A DNA stretch of 64,000 nucleotides, taken from Sinorhizobium sp. B11 (GTDB taxonomy: Bacteria; Pseudomonadota; Alphaproteobacteria; Rhizobiales; Rhizobiaceae). The DNA lies in contig CP091034.1 of the NCBI GenBank assembly GCA_039725955.1, positions 2,542,001-2,606,000 of the forward strand, read 5' to 3'. Under the pieces are notes generated by a model that was not told the DNA's origin, made no database searches, and saw only the letters and a list, made by a program, of their open reading frames with translations. Shown here one piece after another: positions 24,275 to 32,686 of this stretch (position 1 is the first letter of the stretch; each line of letters opens with the position of its first letter). The position numbers and the translations under genes were made by a program.

Positions 24275-24957
24275 GATCGGCAGGCCGGAAATGGCGATGA
24301 GTGCCGAAGGCCCAAATAGCGGCGGCAATGGCAGCGGCGGTGGCGAAGATGCTGCACCCGAGAACGTTCTCTTCCCCGAGGATGCGCCGTCACCGGGCAG
24401 CGACAAGGACGGCGATGGTTCGACCGAAAACCGGAACGACACCACCGATCAGACCGGCGACGACGCTGCCGACCGCGTGCCTGACGATGGCCGCTATGCC
24501 CTGACCATGCCCGAGGGCATCGAGGTGGATCAGGAGCTGATCGACGCGCTCGGTCCCGATTTTCACACTCTCGGCCTGACGAACCGGCAGGCACAGCAGC
24601 TGGCCGATCGTTTCATCGAAATCCAGGGCCGGCGCGGCAAGGCGGCGGGTGAAGCCTGGGCCGGCCGTGTTCAGGGCTGGGCCGACGAAGCCCGCAAGGA
24701 CCGCGAGATCGGCGGCGCGAAATGGGCCGGCAACCGTCGGCTCGGCGCAGCGCGCACTCTCCCGCCTCGGTACGCCCGCCCTGCGCGAGTACCTGAATAC
24801 CAGCGGCGGCGGCAACCACCCCGAGATGATCAGAATTTTCGCAAAGGTCGGATCGATGATCCAGGAGGACAACCCACCGAATGGCGGCGCGGGCGGAAAC
24901 GGCAGGAAAGCCGAAACCGCGCACCTGATGTTTCCCAAAGACGCACCGAAGGGCTGA
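24258..24957 (+). pseudogene. Phage scaffolding-like protein, frameshifted
   Basis: The first part (24258 to about 24735) has an acidic Gly/Asp-rich head, then MPEGIEVDQELIDALGPDFH and RQAQQLADRFIEIQ, typical of phage scaffold/capsid-assembly proteins. The family's expected ending (ALSRLGTPALREYLNTSGGG, then NHPEMIRIFAKVGSMIQEDN) is present only in the +1 frame, running to a stop at 24957, seven bases before the capsid gene. One extra base near 24735 (GGCAACCG) would explain it. Broken gene or sequence error; no slippery site is seen. Confidence 0.8.
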
Positions 24958-24963
24958 TAAGAC

Positions 24964-25998
24964 ATGGCCACCATTGGCAGCTACTACCCCAACCTCGTTG
25001 ACGCATTCAAAGGCTCTGCCGAAGGCGCCGTCATCGAGCTACTCTCCCAGCAGAATCCGATCCTCGACGACGCGATGGCCGTCGAATGCAACATGGATGC
25101 CGTGCACCGCCATATGGTGCGCACCGGCCTGCCCTCGGTCTCCTGGGGCCGCCTCTACCAGGGCATCAAGCAGTCCAAAGCGACGATGCAGCAGGTGGAT
25201 GACACGACCGGCTTCGTGCATGCCCGCTCCGAAATCGACATGCGCCTGCTTGATCTGGCACCTGACAAGGCCAAGGCCCGTCTCGTCGACACCATGCCCT
25301 TCATCGAGTCCCTGAGCCAGGAAATGGCCTCCGGCCTCTTCTACCATGACACGGCGACGACGCCGGAGAAGTTCAAGGGCCTGTCCGCCCGCTACTCCGC
25401 CTATAATCCAAACCTGCCGAATGTCGCCCAGCCGAACATCGCCAACCAGGTGGTCAATGGCGGCGGCACCGGGGCCGACAATACCTCGATCTGGTTCGTC
25501 ACCTGGGGCGACCATGCCACCCACCTTCTCTACCCCAAGGGCACCAAGGCGGGCGTCAAGATCGACGACAAGGGCGAGCAGCGCGTGCTCGACGCCAATG
25601 GCGACCCCTATTATGCCAAGGAAACGCTCTATACCTGGCATATCGGCGCTGCCGTGAAGGACTGGCGCTACAATGCCCGCGTCGCCAATATCGACGTTTC
25701 CGACATGATGGCGGGCACGGTCGATCTCTGGTCGCTCCTGCGCAAGGGCTACTACCGCCTGCAGTCGCGCCGCCTGAACGCCAAGGCAAGCCGCATCGCC
25801 ATCTACATGAACAAGGATGTGCTCGAAGTGCTCGACGTGCAGTCGTCAGACCGAGCGCTGACCTCCGACCGGCAGAACACCGTGCACCTGACCACGCAGT
25901 TCGTCGAAGGCCAGGAAGTGAAGTTCTATCGCGGTATCCCGATCCGCGAGACGGACGCCATCCTCAACACCGAAGCGGCCGTTCCGGCGCTCGCCTGA
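24964..25998 (+). CDS. Phage major capsid protein
   Basis: A 344-residue protein that matches the major capsid protein of BPP-1-like podoviruses. It begins MATIGSYYPNLVDAFKGSAE, with LSQQNPILDDAMAVECNMDA and, later, TVDLWSLLRKGYYRLQSRRL. It should adopt the HK97 fold and form the icosahedral shell with the cement protein encoded next. The length is complete and the frame intact, unlike the scaffold gene before it. Confidence 0.9.
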   Translation: MATIGSYYPNLVDAFKGSAEGAVIELLSQQNPILDDAMAVECNMDAVHRHMVRTGLPSVSWGRLYQGIKQSKATMQQVDDTTGFVHARSEIDMRLLDLAPDKAKARLVDTMPFIESLSQEMASGLFYHDTATTPEKFKGLSARYSAYNPNLPNVAQPNIANQVVNGGGTGADNTSIWFVTWGDHATHLLYPKGTKAGVKIDDKGEQRVLDANGDPYYAKETLYTWHIGAAVKDWRYNARVANIDVSDMMAGTVDLWSLLRKGYYRLQSRRLNAKASRIAIYMNKDVLEVLDVQSSDRALTSDRQNTVHLTTQFVEGQEVKFYRGIPIRETDAILNTEAAVPALA

Positions 25999-26059
25999 TC
26001 GTCTCCCTCAGGCCCGCCGTCTTGAGCGGCGGGCATCCTCTCTCGAAAGGGTATCCAAC

Positions 26060-26470
26060 ATGATTTTCGACCGGCAGACGCTGCTTTCGGACGCGCAGGT
26101 AATCACCGCAACCGGCCCCAGCACCAATGTCATCAATCTCGGCCCGATCAAGGCCGGCCTGACCCGCGATATCGGCAAGGGCGAGCCGATCCCCTTCCTC
26201 ATGCAGGTGGTGGAAAGCTTCAACAACCTCACCTCGCTCGCCGTCACCATCCAGACCGACGACAACGAGGCCTTCGCGTCACCAAAGGCCGTCATCACAA
26301 CGACCCTCAACCTCGCCGATCTCAAGGCGGGCAAGATCATCCCGCCGAGCCATATTCCGCGCGGCACGGACGAGCTCTTCCTGCGCCTCCTCTACACCGT
26401 GACCGGCACGGCACCGACGACGGGCAAGATCACCGCCGGCTTCACGGCGGGAGTTCCCTCGCATGGTTGA
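26060..26470 (+). CDS. Bbp16-like capsid cement protein
   Basis: A 136-residue beta-rich protein matching the Bbp16 capsid-cement family: MIFDRQTLLSDAQVITATGP, IGKGEPIPFLMQVVESFNNL, then TVTGTAPTTGKITAGF. It decorates and stabilises the capsid. GAAAGGGTATCC precedes the ATG. It overlaps the next small gene by eight bases. Confidence 0.88.
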   Translation: MIFDRQTLLSDAQVITATGPSTNVINLGPIKAGLTRDIGKGEPIPFLMQVVESFNNLTSLAVTIQTDDNEAFASPKAVITTTLNLADLKAGKIIPPSHIPRGTDELFLRLLYTVTGTAPTTGKITAGFTAGVPSHG

Positions 26471-26768
26471 TGTCGTCGCCACCGAGCGCGGCTATTTCGG
26501 CAGCATCCGGCGCGAACCCGGCGAGCGTTTCAGCTTGCCGGACGCGCTCTGGAAGGACGAAAAACGCCGCCCGACATGGGTGCGGCTCGCCCGATCCGGC
26601 GACAAGGCCGGCGGCAAGGCGGAAGCCGAACCAGCGGGCAAAAAGCCGGTCGCCAAGCCCACCACACCTCCCGAGCCTGATGGCAACGGCGTGCAGGAAG
26701 CGCTTGGCGGGCCTGCCCCGGACTGGGTGCCGCCGGAAATCCGGAACTCCTCCCAGCCTGGCGACTGA
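26463..26768 (+). CDS. Small phage-cassette protein
   Basis: A 101-residue protein beginning MVDVVATERGYFGSIRREPG with ERFSLPDALWKD, a small beta motif seen in short phage proteins just after cement genes. It then becomes a Pro/Lys/Ala-rich disordered tail. It overlaps the cement gene by 8 bases. Function unknown. Confidence 0.7.
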   Translation: MVDVVATERGYFGSIRREPGERFSLPDALWKDEKRRPTWVRLARSGDKAGGKAEAEPAGKKPVAKPTTPPEPDGNGVQEALGGPAPDWVPPEIRNSSQPGD

Positions 26769-26935
26769 CACCCGGTCGACAGGCCACCTCTGGAGCGCCG
26801 TGCGTTCACGCTCACGCAGGAAACACGGCTCCAGCTTTCTATTCGACGCATCAGGCTACCGAAAATCGCTTCCGGTTTTCGGGCCGATGCTGCAGCGGCT
26901 TCGGCCGCTCTTTTTTCCTGTTCAGTGAGGAAGAC

Positions 26936-28588
26936 GTGCCGATGGCGAAACTCTACAATATGCAGCGCGTCCAGGGCGTCGTCATCGTTGCCGACGGCGC
27001 GCAGATGTTCAACAACCGCCCTGTCATCGGCATCCGCGATGTGGGCGATACCATCCTCTTTGCCGACAACACGCTCGTTCTCGGTGTCGAGATCATCAGC
27101 GATGGCGCGACCATCTATAACGACCTGCCCGTGCTCGGCGCCGTCATGATATCGGATGGGCGCAGCCTCTACGGCAATGCGCCGGTCATTCCCGTGAAGG
27201 GCGCAAATGTCGCCGTACCGCTGCCGGCCCTGCCGCTCGCAGCCGGCGCCAAGGTCATGGGCCTCGGCCACAGCTTCATCGGCCTCGGCGCGGCGCAGAC
27301 CTATACTGCCGGGCAGACGGCGACGAACGGCCATACCGGCTTCTACGAGAATGGCCGCACTGTCCTCTCCTGGATCAAGGCAGCCGACGGCCGCTTCAAC
27401 CTCGATATGTTCGCCGAACTCGCCCACCCCTTCTTCGCGCCGAGTTCCTTTGCCGCCTTCTCGGGCGCCATGGGCGGAAAATCGGGCGACTGCCTCTTCC
27501 CCGTTCCTGGCCTCGAAGCACAGTTTCCCGGCACGCTGGCGCGCACCGCCTACGCTCTCGGCCAGAAGCCCGACATCGTCTATGTCGACATCGGCTATAA
27601 CGATATCGTCCGAAACCGGACGCTTGCGCAGATCGTTGCGGACTTGGACACCCAGGTGCAGCGCATCGTCGATGCCGGCATTTACGTGATCCTGCAGACG
27701 CTGAGCTGGACCAGCACGCTCGACGATCAGCCCGGCACCGACGATCCCGCCTGGCCCGGCATTCTCGACGGCATCAACGCGTGGATAATAGCGCAGGCGG
27801 GCCGCGAAGGCGTCATGCTCTGCAACACGCTTGCGCTCGACGGCCCGGCCTCGGGCATCTCGCCGGCCATGTTCGTCGACGGCCTTCACCCCAAGCCCGA
27901 CCTGATGGCAAAACGATCGGACATTCTCCTGCCGATCCTGCAGGGCATGGTCTCGGCCGGCGAAACGCGCTCGCTCGACCCACTCGCCGCCTATAACATC
28001 TTCCCGCCGAAGGGCACGCCCGGCACCACAGGCGCCAAGACCAACGTCACCGGCGATGTCGCCACCGGCATGCGCCTGGTGCGCGGCACCGGCACCTCGA
28101 CCTATGTCGGCAGCAAGGAAGTGCTGGCGACAGGAAACGAGAAGCAGGTCATTACGATCACGCCTGTCAATGACGCGGCTGCCGTTCATACCGTGACCTA
28201 TGGCCTTCCTGCCAATCTTAGCCTCGCCACACTCGGCCTCGTCGCCGGAGATTGGCTGGAGATCCAGATCCCGGTCGAGCTCAACGACTGGGCCGGCTGG
28301 GACTACCTCGACAGCTCCATCCGCGGCCCGGTCCAGATCGGCAACACCGTGACCGTCACCGGCGGCGGCTGGACGACGGGCAACTACATCGGCGGGCGTG
28401 GACGTTCCCTAATCTGCGGTTCGAAACTCTGGCTGCCGACGGGGCTGACGATGACGAACATCAGGCTCGATAACCTGCTGATCTTGCGACATCTCTGCAC
28501 GACGGGCGGGACTGGCGTTGCCAAGATCGGGGCGCCGGTCATTCGCAAGATTGGCAATCCGAGGACGGCGTGGGAATTGGCGGCCTGA
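26936..28588 (+). CDS. Phage-associated SGNH-type hydrolase
   Basis: A 550-residue protein. Residues 12-88 hold repeats of a short motif (V-x-IxSDGxxxYNxxPVxG), probably a virion-anchoring beta domain. From about 105 there is an SGNH hydrolase: GHS (111-113) instead of GDS, a DIGYNDI block with the Asn, and DGLHP with the catalytic Asp and His. The C-terminal 150 residues are beta-rich. It may deacetylate surface polysaccharide as a tail or spike enzyme. The start may be GTG at 26936 or ATG at 26942. Confidence 0.8.
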   Translation: MPMAKLYNMQRVQGVVIVADGAQMFNNRPVIGIRDVGDTILFADNTLVLGVEIISDGATIYNDLPVLGAVMISDGRSLYGNAPVIPVKGANVAVPLPALPLAAGAKVMGLGHSFIGLGAAQTYTAGQTATNGHTGFYENGRTVLSWIKAADGRFNLDMFAELAHPFFAPSSFAAFSGAMGGKSGDCLFPVPGLEAQFPGTLARTAYALGQKPDIVYVDIGYNDIVRNRTLAQIVADLDTQVQRIVDAGIYVILQTLSWTSTLDDQPGTDDPAWPGILDGINAWIIAQAGREGVMLCNTLALDGPASGISPAMFVDGLHPKPDLMAKRSDILLPILQGMVSAGETRSLDPLAAYNIFPPKGTPGTTGAKTNVTGDVATGMRLVRGTGTSTYVGSKEVLATGNEKQVITITPVNDAAAVHTVTYGLPANLSLATLGLVAGDWLEIQIPVELNDWAGWDYLDSSIRGPVQIGNTVTVTGGGWTTGNYIGGRGRSLICGSKLWLPTGLTMTNIRLDNLLILRHLCTTGGTGVAKIGAPVIRKIGNPRTAWELAA

Positions 28589-28705
28589 CGTGGCCGCCAT
28601 TTATCAAATGGCCATACGGTTAGCCGGATCACGAACGCACATCGATCGGCGGCGGTCAGGGCACCGGAGCACGTTTCAGCAGCCTGGATCGCGACCGCCG
28701 CGACC

Positions 28706-28825
28706 TCATGTCTCCGAAACGGGTGTCCTGGAAGCTTTCAGCCTGCCTCTCACGAGCAAGAGCAGTATGCCTGCTGCAGTGAGGGCCTGCAAAGACAAGT
28801 ACGCGTACAAGATCCACCAGAACAT
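28706..28825 (-). CDS. Small single-pass membrane protein (39 aa)
   Basis: Encodes MFWWILYAYLSLQALTAAGI, then LLLLVRGRLKASRTP: one membrane helix and a basic, probably cytoplasmic tail. A strong ribosome site (GAGGAAGGTG) lies 5-13 bases before the ATG, better than most small frames here. It is read toward the phage hydrolase. No family recognised. Confidence 0.55.
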   Translation of the reverse strand: MFWWILYAYLSLQALTAAGILLLLVRGRLKASRTPVSET

Positions 28826-29098
28826 GATCACCTTCCTCTCCCTCGGTAGGTGAACATAGAACAGCAGATACCAAGGAAAACACGGACAAAGGTCTGATGT
28901 GCGATGCCATTTTTGATAAAAGCAAAAGAAACGCCTGAGAGCACAAGCGGGTCTTAAGCTGGCGGGCTCCAATAATTCAAGCTCGCGGCTGTCCGTCTAC
29001 GAAATTCAATCTGTAGTAGCTGTGATCACACAGCAATCATGAAGTGAGTACCCCGAGACCGCCACTCCACCAACGTCAGGCGATCAATCCCGGCACTC

Positions 29099-29449
29099 CT
29101 ACCGACATCTGCCGGCCAGAGCCTTCCTGCCGAAGAGCCTTGCGATGGAAGCGACGCCCGCATGCCAGGCAACGGATGCGGCAGAAGCTCGGCGAACGAC
29201 GGGCTGCGGGCCGGCCTTCGGGCGGGAGCGAGGTGTCAGTTGGCTCTCTTCTTTCATGGACCCAGCCTCGCCTTCCCGCATGTCTGCGCGTCCGGGCGAA
29301 ATTGCTTCCTTGACGATCCTGCTCTCTGAAAGCTCGCGCTTGGTCACAACAGCGGCCTGTATCAGCTCGTCGATGTCGTGAACTTGCGGCTCTTCTTCAA
29401 AAAGCCGCTCGAGCTCTGCTGCTTCCTCAAATAACTGCTCGATGCTCAT
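29099..29449 (-). CDS. Hypothetical protein
   Basis: A 116-residue protein. The N-terminal 55 residues are acidic and helical (MSIEQLFEEAAELERLFEEE), the rest basic and low-complexity (RSRPKAGPQPVVRRASAASV). GGAGTGAGATGG precedes the ATG. No family recognised. The acidic helical start supports translation, but the tail could be shadow-like. Confidence 0.5.
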   Translation of the reverse strand: MSIEQLFEEAAELERLFEEEPQVHDIDELIQAAVVTKRELSESRIVKEAISPGRADMREGEAGSMKEESQLTPRSRPKAGPQPVVRRASAASVAWHAGVASIARLFGRKALAGRCR

Positions 29450-29997
29450 TCCATCTCACTCCGGAAACTTCAACCGTGAGGCAGCGGTATCAGGCTGCAA
29501 ATTTCACGTAAATCGCGCAATGCATCGCGCTCGGGAGAAAGTCTGATCAAGGTCAACCGGTAAGGTTAAATACCTGCCGCCCCACGCTCTTTTGCCGGTC
29601 TGGGGGTCAATCCCCGCCGCCGGTCGTCGGCGGGCGGCGCCATCCGCACCTCAACGAAGCCCGCCAAGGGGTGTTTGGCGGGCATCTCAGGAGAAGGATT
29701 TGAAAAGGGCGCTTCCGGTCAGGGAGAGACACCCTTTTCGTACTGACTCTGGAGGCATCAGTGGAAGAAGAATTAATACGCTGATCGCCATCTTCAATCG
29801 GACTAAAGTCCCAAATGCCACCATCATCTTGGGTGAGGATCAGCACCGGCGGTCCGGCAAAAGAAACTCGCCGAAGCGGGCAAGCCTCTGTGAGGAACGG
29901 TGGAACCGCACGGCCGAAGCGATTGAAGGGTCAAGGAGACGCGCATCGGCCGCGCGATCCACCCGCTATAGACTGCAAAGGTGCCGGAAAGTTCCCG
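29450..29997. other. Intergenic, no gene seen
   Basis: Includes a 9-bp perfect hairpin (GCCCGCCAA / TTGGCGGGC, 29659-29683) without a T-run. Frames on both strands lack a ribosome site or protein-like composition. Confidence 0.5.
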
Positions 29998-30219
29998 TTA
30001 GCCCTTGCCTCTGGCAGCAAATACCAGCGCTTTCAGCTGATCGAAATTATGGACGCCCTGACGGTACAGTTCGATCGTGATCGCGGCGATGCGCACCGTC
30101 TCCTCGTCATCCTTGTCGAGCTGGAATTCCGCCTTCACGGCATCCAGTACGCGCTGGCAAATGGCGAGGTCTTCCGATGTCATCGGTTGATCGCGCCCGC
30201 TTACGTGACGTTCAATCAT
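29998..30219 (-). CDS. Small helical hypothetical protein
   Basis: A 73-residue, mostly helical protein: MTSEDLAICQRVLDAVKAEF, then DDEETVRIAAITIELYRQGV. This pattern occurs in short conserved rhizobial proteins without a known role. GGAGGGATCGA lies before the first ATG; a second ATG at residue 13 starts the compact domain. Probably cytoplasmic. Confidence 0.7.
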   Translation of the reverse strand: MIERHVSGRDQPMTSEDLAICQRVLDAVKAEFQLDKDDEETVRIAAITIELYRQGVHNFDQLKALVFAARGKG

Positions 30220-30426
30220 TCGATCCCTCCATTATGGAAATCGGGATTCGAGATAATTTGTGATCGCGGATTTTCAAGCGGGTTTCGCCGGAATATGTAG
30301 GGCAGGCAGAGACCCGACCCCTCGTGCTGACCGGGCCTCCCCCATACCACCTCATAAGGCTGAGCATGGCGGCGGGTCCCTACCCCCTTCGCCGCTATCA
30401 GTCAATCGCCGGCGCGTTCCCTCCCG

Positions 30427-30690
30427 TCAGTGAAGAACGGTAAGGGCCGTAACGCCCGCTTCGTCCGCGGCCCGGATGATGGCGCCCCTGAGCTGGTCAG
30501 GGTCAGCCCTGCCGGTCATCACGTCCAGGCAGGCCTTTACGGCCGCCAGGAACTCCTCCCCGTCATCGGACGGCCATTCTCTCATCAACGCGTTGGCGGC
30601 TTCCCCGACCGTTCGGACAATCAAACGCCTGTTTCCATCCTTGAAGACAAGGATGACAGGATCGAACGATGCAGAAGTGTCCCATTTCAT
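30427..30690 (-). CDS. DUF982 family protein
   Basis: An 87-residue protein with the DUF982 pattern: a short strand pair at the start (MKWDTSASFDPVILVFKDG), VRTVGEAANALMREWP, then FLAAVKACLDVMTGRADPDQ and a helical end IIRAADEAGV. DUF982 proteins are small and nearly confined to Rhizobiales; function unknown. I chose ATG at 30690, where the domain begins; the frame extends to a GTG at 30750. A second DUF982 gene lies at 51741. Confidence 0.75.
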   Translation of the reverse strand: MKWDTSASFDPVILVFKDGNRRLIVRTVGEAANALMREWPSDDGEEFLAAVKACLDVMTGRADPDQLRGAIIRAADEAGVTALTVLH

Positions 30691-30795
30691 TACGCTTGGT
30701 TCCCGACCAACTAACATATCGGTAACCTTGCAAAACTCGTGCCGCTGCACGCGGTGGTTTGGCGACTGCCATTCGCCGCATGGCTGAATGACGAA

Positions 30796-30821
30796 AAACG
30801 GCCGGCGAAAGCCGGCCGTTT
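30796..30821 (-). terminator. Rho-independent terminator of the first RTX gene
   Basis: An 11-bp perfect stem (AAACGGCCGGC / GCCGGCCGTTT) with a 4-base loop, 24 bases past the stop at 30846. Followed on the minus strand by TTTTTCG. Confidence 0.85.
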
Positions 30822-30845
30822 CAGATGCGGTAGCTGTTGCGTTCC

Positions 30846-32489
30846 TCAGACCAGGAGCGAACTGTTGATCAGGATGTCGCTATGGTCGAAGAACGCCTTG
30901 TTGACGCCGACGAAGGCGATGTCCTGGGCGGCGTCCTTGCCGGCGCCGTCGTGATCGTAGGAGAGCACGCCGGTGGCGGAATTGTAGGTGAGCACCGCAT
31001 GATCGCCGCTGACCTTCGGGCCGTTCTTGACGAGCACGAGGAAGGCGTCGTCATCGACTACGCCGTTATTGTCCTTGTCGAGACCGGTGAAGACGGAGCC
31101 GAGCGAGATCTTGTCGTCGGCATCGAAATCCCAGATTGAATCCTTGTTGGCAGCACCCATTTCGTTGAAATGGAACGTATCGGCGCCGCCCTTGCCATAG
31201 AGGCTGTCATTGCCGGCGCCGCCGGCGATGAGATTGCTGCCGGCATTGCCGGTGATCATGTTGGCGAGGCCATTGCCGATGCCGTTGATGGCAGTGCCGG
31301 AAAGCCGGAGGTTTTCGACATAGGCACTGTCGTTCAGATTGACGCTGACCGAGGCCCAGATCGTATCCGTGCCGCCGCCTGCCGCTTCATCGACGACGCG
31401 GTCGCCGGCATTGTCGAAGACATAGCCGTCATCGCCAGCCGAACCATGGACCGTGTCCGCACCGGCGCCGGCATCGATCCAGTCCTTGCCCGACGTGCCG
31501 TAGAACGTGTCGGCAGCGGCCGAACCGACGATGGTCACGCGCTCCACCGAGGTCAGCGAAACGGTCGAGTGGTAGCCGTTGGCGCCGAGGATATCGTAGA
31601 TGACCGTACCGGATTCCAACGTCGCGGTAACGTGCTGGGCGAGCGAAAAGTCCAGTCCGGCAGAATCGTTGCCGTCTTCACCGACGAAATATGCGGATTG
31701 GCCGTGGAGGAATGCTAGGGGATCCGCTTCCCCTCCCAAGCCCAGCTTGTACACCAGCACATCGTCACCAGTGCCGCCGTAGATGAAGGTGCTGGAGGCA
31801 TCACTTGTCACCAGGAATGTATCGTTACCTTCCCTGCCCTCAAGCGTGTTACTGCCCGCACGGCCATCGAGGATGTTGTTGCCCTCGCTTCCCGTCAACC
31901 AGTTATCGAGTTCGTTGCCATAGCCTGACGCGTTGCCCTGAAGAAGATTAAGTTTTTCGAGGTTGGCCCCAAGAGTGTAAGTCGAAAGCGTCGTATTAAC
32001 GGTATCGCTCAAACTGAAATTGCCGCCAAGTTCGATGACCTGATCGCCGACATCGTCAACGACGTAGGTGTCCATCTCGTCACCTCCAATCATCGTATCG
32101 GCCCCGGCGCCGCCGTTGATGAAGGCGGTCCAGCCACCACCTACCTTGATGTAATCATTGCCGGCACCCGTCACGATGCTTGCAGAGTTTACACTCGCCG
32201 CTTCGATGTAATTGTCGCCATTACCACCGTATACGCTTAGGAAGTCGGCGGTAACGTTATGGACGTTCAGCGGCGTATCCGAGAGCTGACCAGCGAAGAA
32301 AGCCTCATTCATCAGGTTATCGCCGTCAAAATAGAGCCAATATGGCCCCGTCCCAAGAGTAAGTCCGAGCGATGTATCAAACGAACCTATCGCCAGCGAA
32401 GTATCGGCGGACCCGCCCGTAAATGTCGTGCCGTCGATAAATTGACCGAAGTATTCGTCGTCAGTCTGAGTAAGAATGATCGTTCCCAT
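30846..32489 (-). CDS. RTX-type calcium-binding repeat protein A
   Basis: A 547-residue acidic, glycine- and aspartate-rich protein with hemolysin-type nonapeptide repeats (GGAGADTMIGG, GGAGNDSLYGKGGADTF) scattered from about 120 to the C-terminus. The ending (DDKISLGSVFTGLDKDNNG and after) looks like an RTX/type I secretion tail with a calcium-binding loop. There is no signal peptide, as expected for type I export. ATG at 32489 has GAGGAT ahead of it. The C-terminal 230 residues are almost identical to the paralogue upstream. No exporter genes lie nearby. Confidence 0.88.
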   Translation of the reverse strand: MGTIILTQTDDEYFGQFIDGTTFTGGSADTSLAIGSFDTSLGLTLGTGPYWLYFDGDNLMNEAFFAGQLSDTPLNVHNVTADFLSVYGGNGDNYIEAASVNSASIVTGAGNDYIKVGGGWTAFINGGAGADTMIGGDEMDTYVVDDVGDQVIELGGNFSLSDTVNTTLSTYTLGANLEKLNLLQGNASGYGNELDNWLTGSEGNNILDGRAGSNTLEGREGNDTFLVTSDASSTFIYGGTGDDVLVYKLGLGGEADPLAFLHGQSAYFVGEDGNDSAGLDFSLAQHVTATLESGTVIYDILGANGYHSTVSLTSVERVTIVGSAAADTFYGTSGKDWIDAGAGADTVHGSAGDDGYVFDNAGDRVVDEAAGGGTDTIWASVSVNLNDSAYVENLRLSGTAINGIGNGLANMITGNAGSNLIAGGAGNDSLYGKGGADTFHFNEMGAANKDSIWDFDADDKISLGSVFTGLDKDNNGVVDDDAFLVLVKNGPKVSGDHAVLTYNSATGVLSYDHDGAGKDAAQDIAFVGVNKAFFDHSDILINSSLLV

Positions 32490-32641
32490 TAAATCCTCAC
32501 AAGAAAATTGTGCGAAAAGGCGATTTCTTTTACGGTTTGCAACCACATGTCAAAATGCCATGTGGGAAATTCTTAGCGGAGTGACTTGAGACATCTCGGC
32601 ACTAGGCAGATCGCGGCTGACCGCCTGCCCGTCCCACAGAA

Positions 32642-32663
32642 ACGGCCGGTCAAAACCGGCCGT
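32642..32663 (-). terminator. Terminator of the second RTX gene
   Basis: A 9-bp perfect stem (ACGGCCGGT / ACCGGCCGT) with a 4-base loop and a short TTT on the minus-strand side, 24 bases past the stop at 32687. Same placement as the terminator at 30796. Confidence 0.75.
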
Positions 32664-32686
32664 CTCCAGTGCGCTAATTGCGTTCC

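Noticed and set aside
26492..28189. 565-residue minus-strand frame opposite the phage hydrolase
   Set aside because: Shadow of the SGNH hydrolase gene; no ribosome site or family match.
26936..28588. Diversity-generating retroelement, since BPP-1-like head genes are present
   Set aside because: No reverse transcriptase frame and no template/variable repeat pair were seen in or near the cassette.
29607..29846. 79-residue minus-strand frame starting GTG
   Set aside because: Only the first half looks protein-like; no ribosome site; ends in arginine-rich shadow composition.
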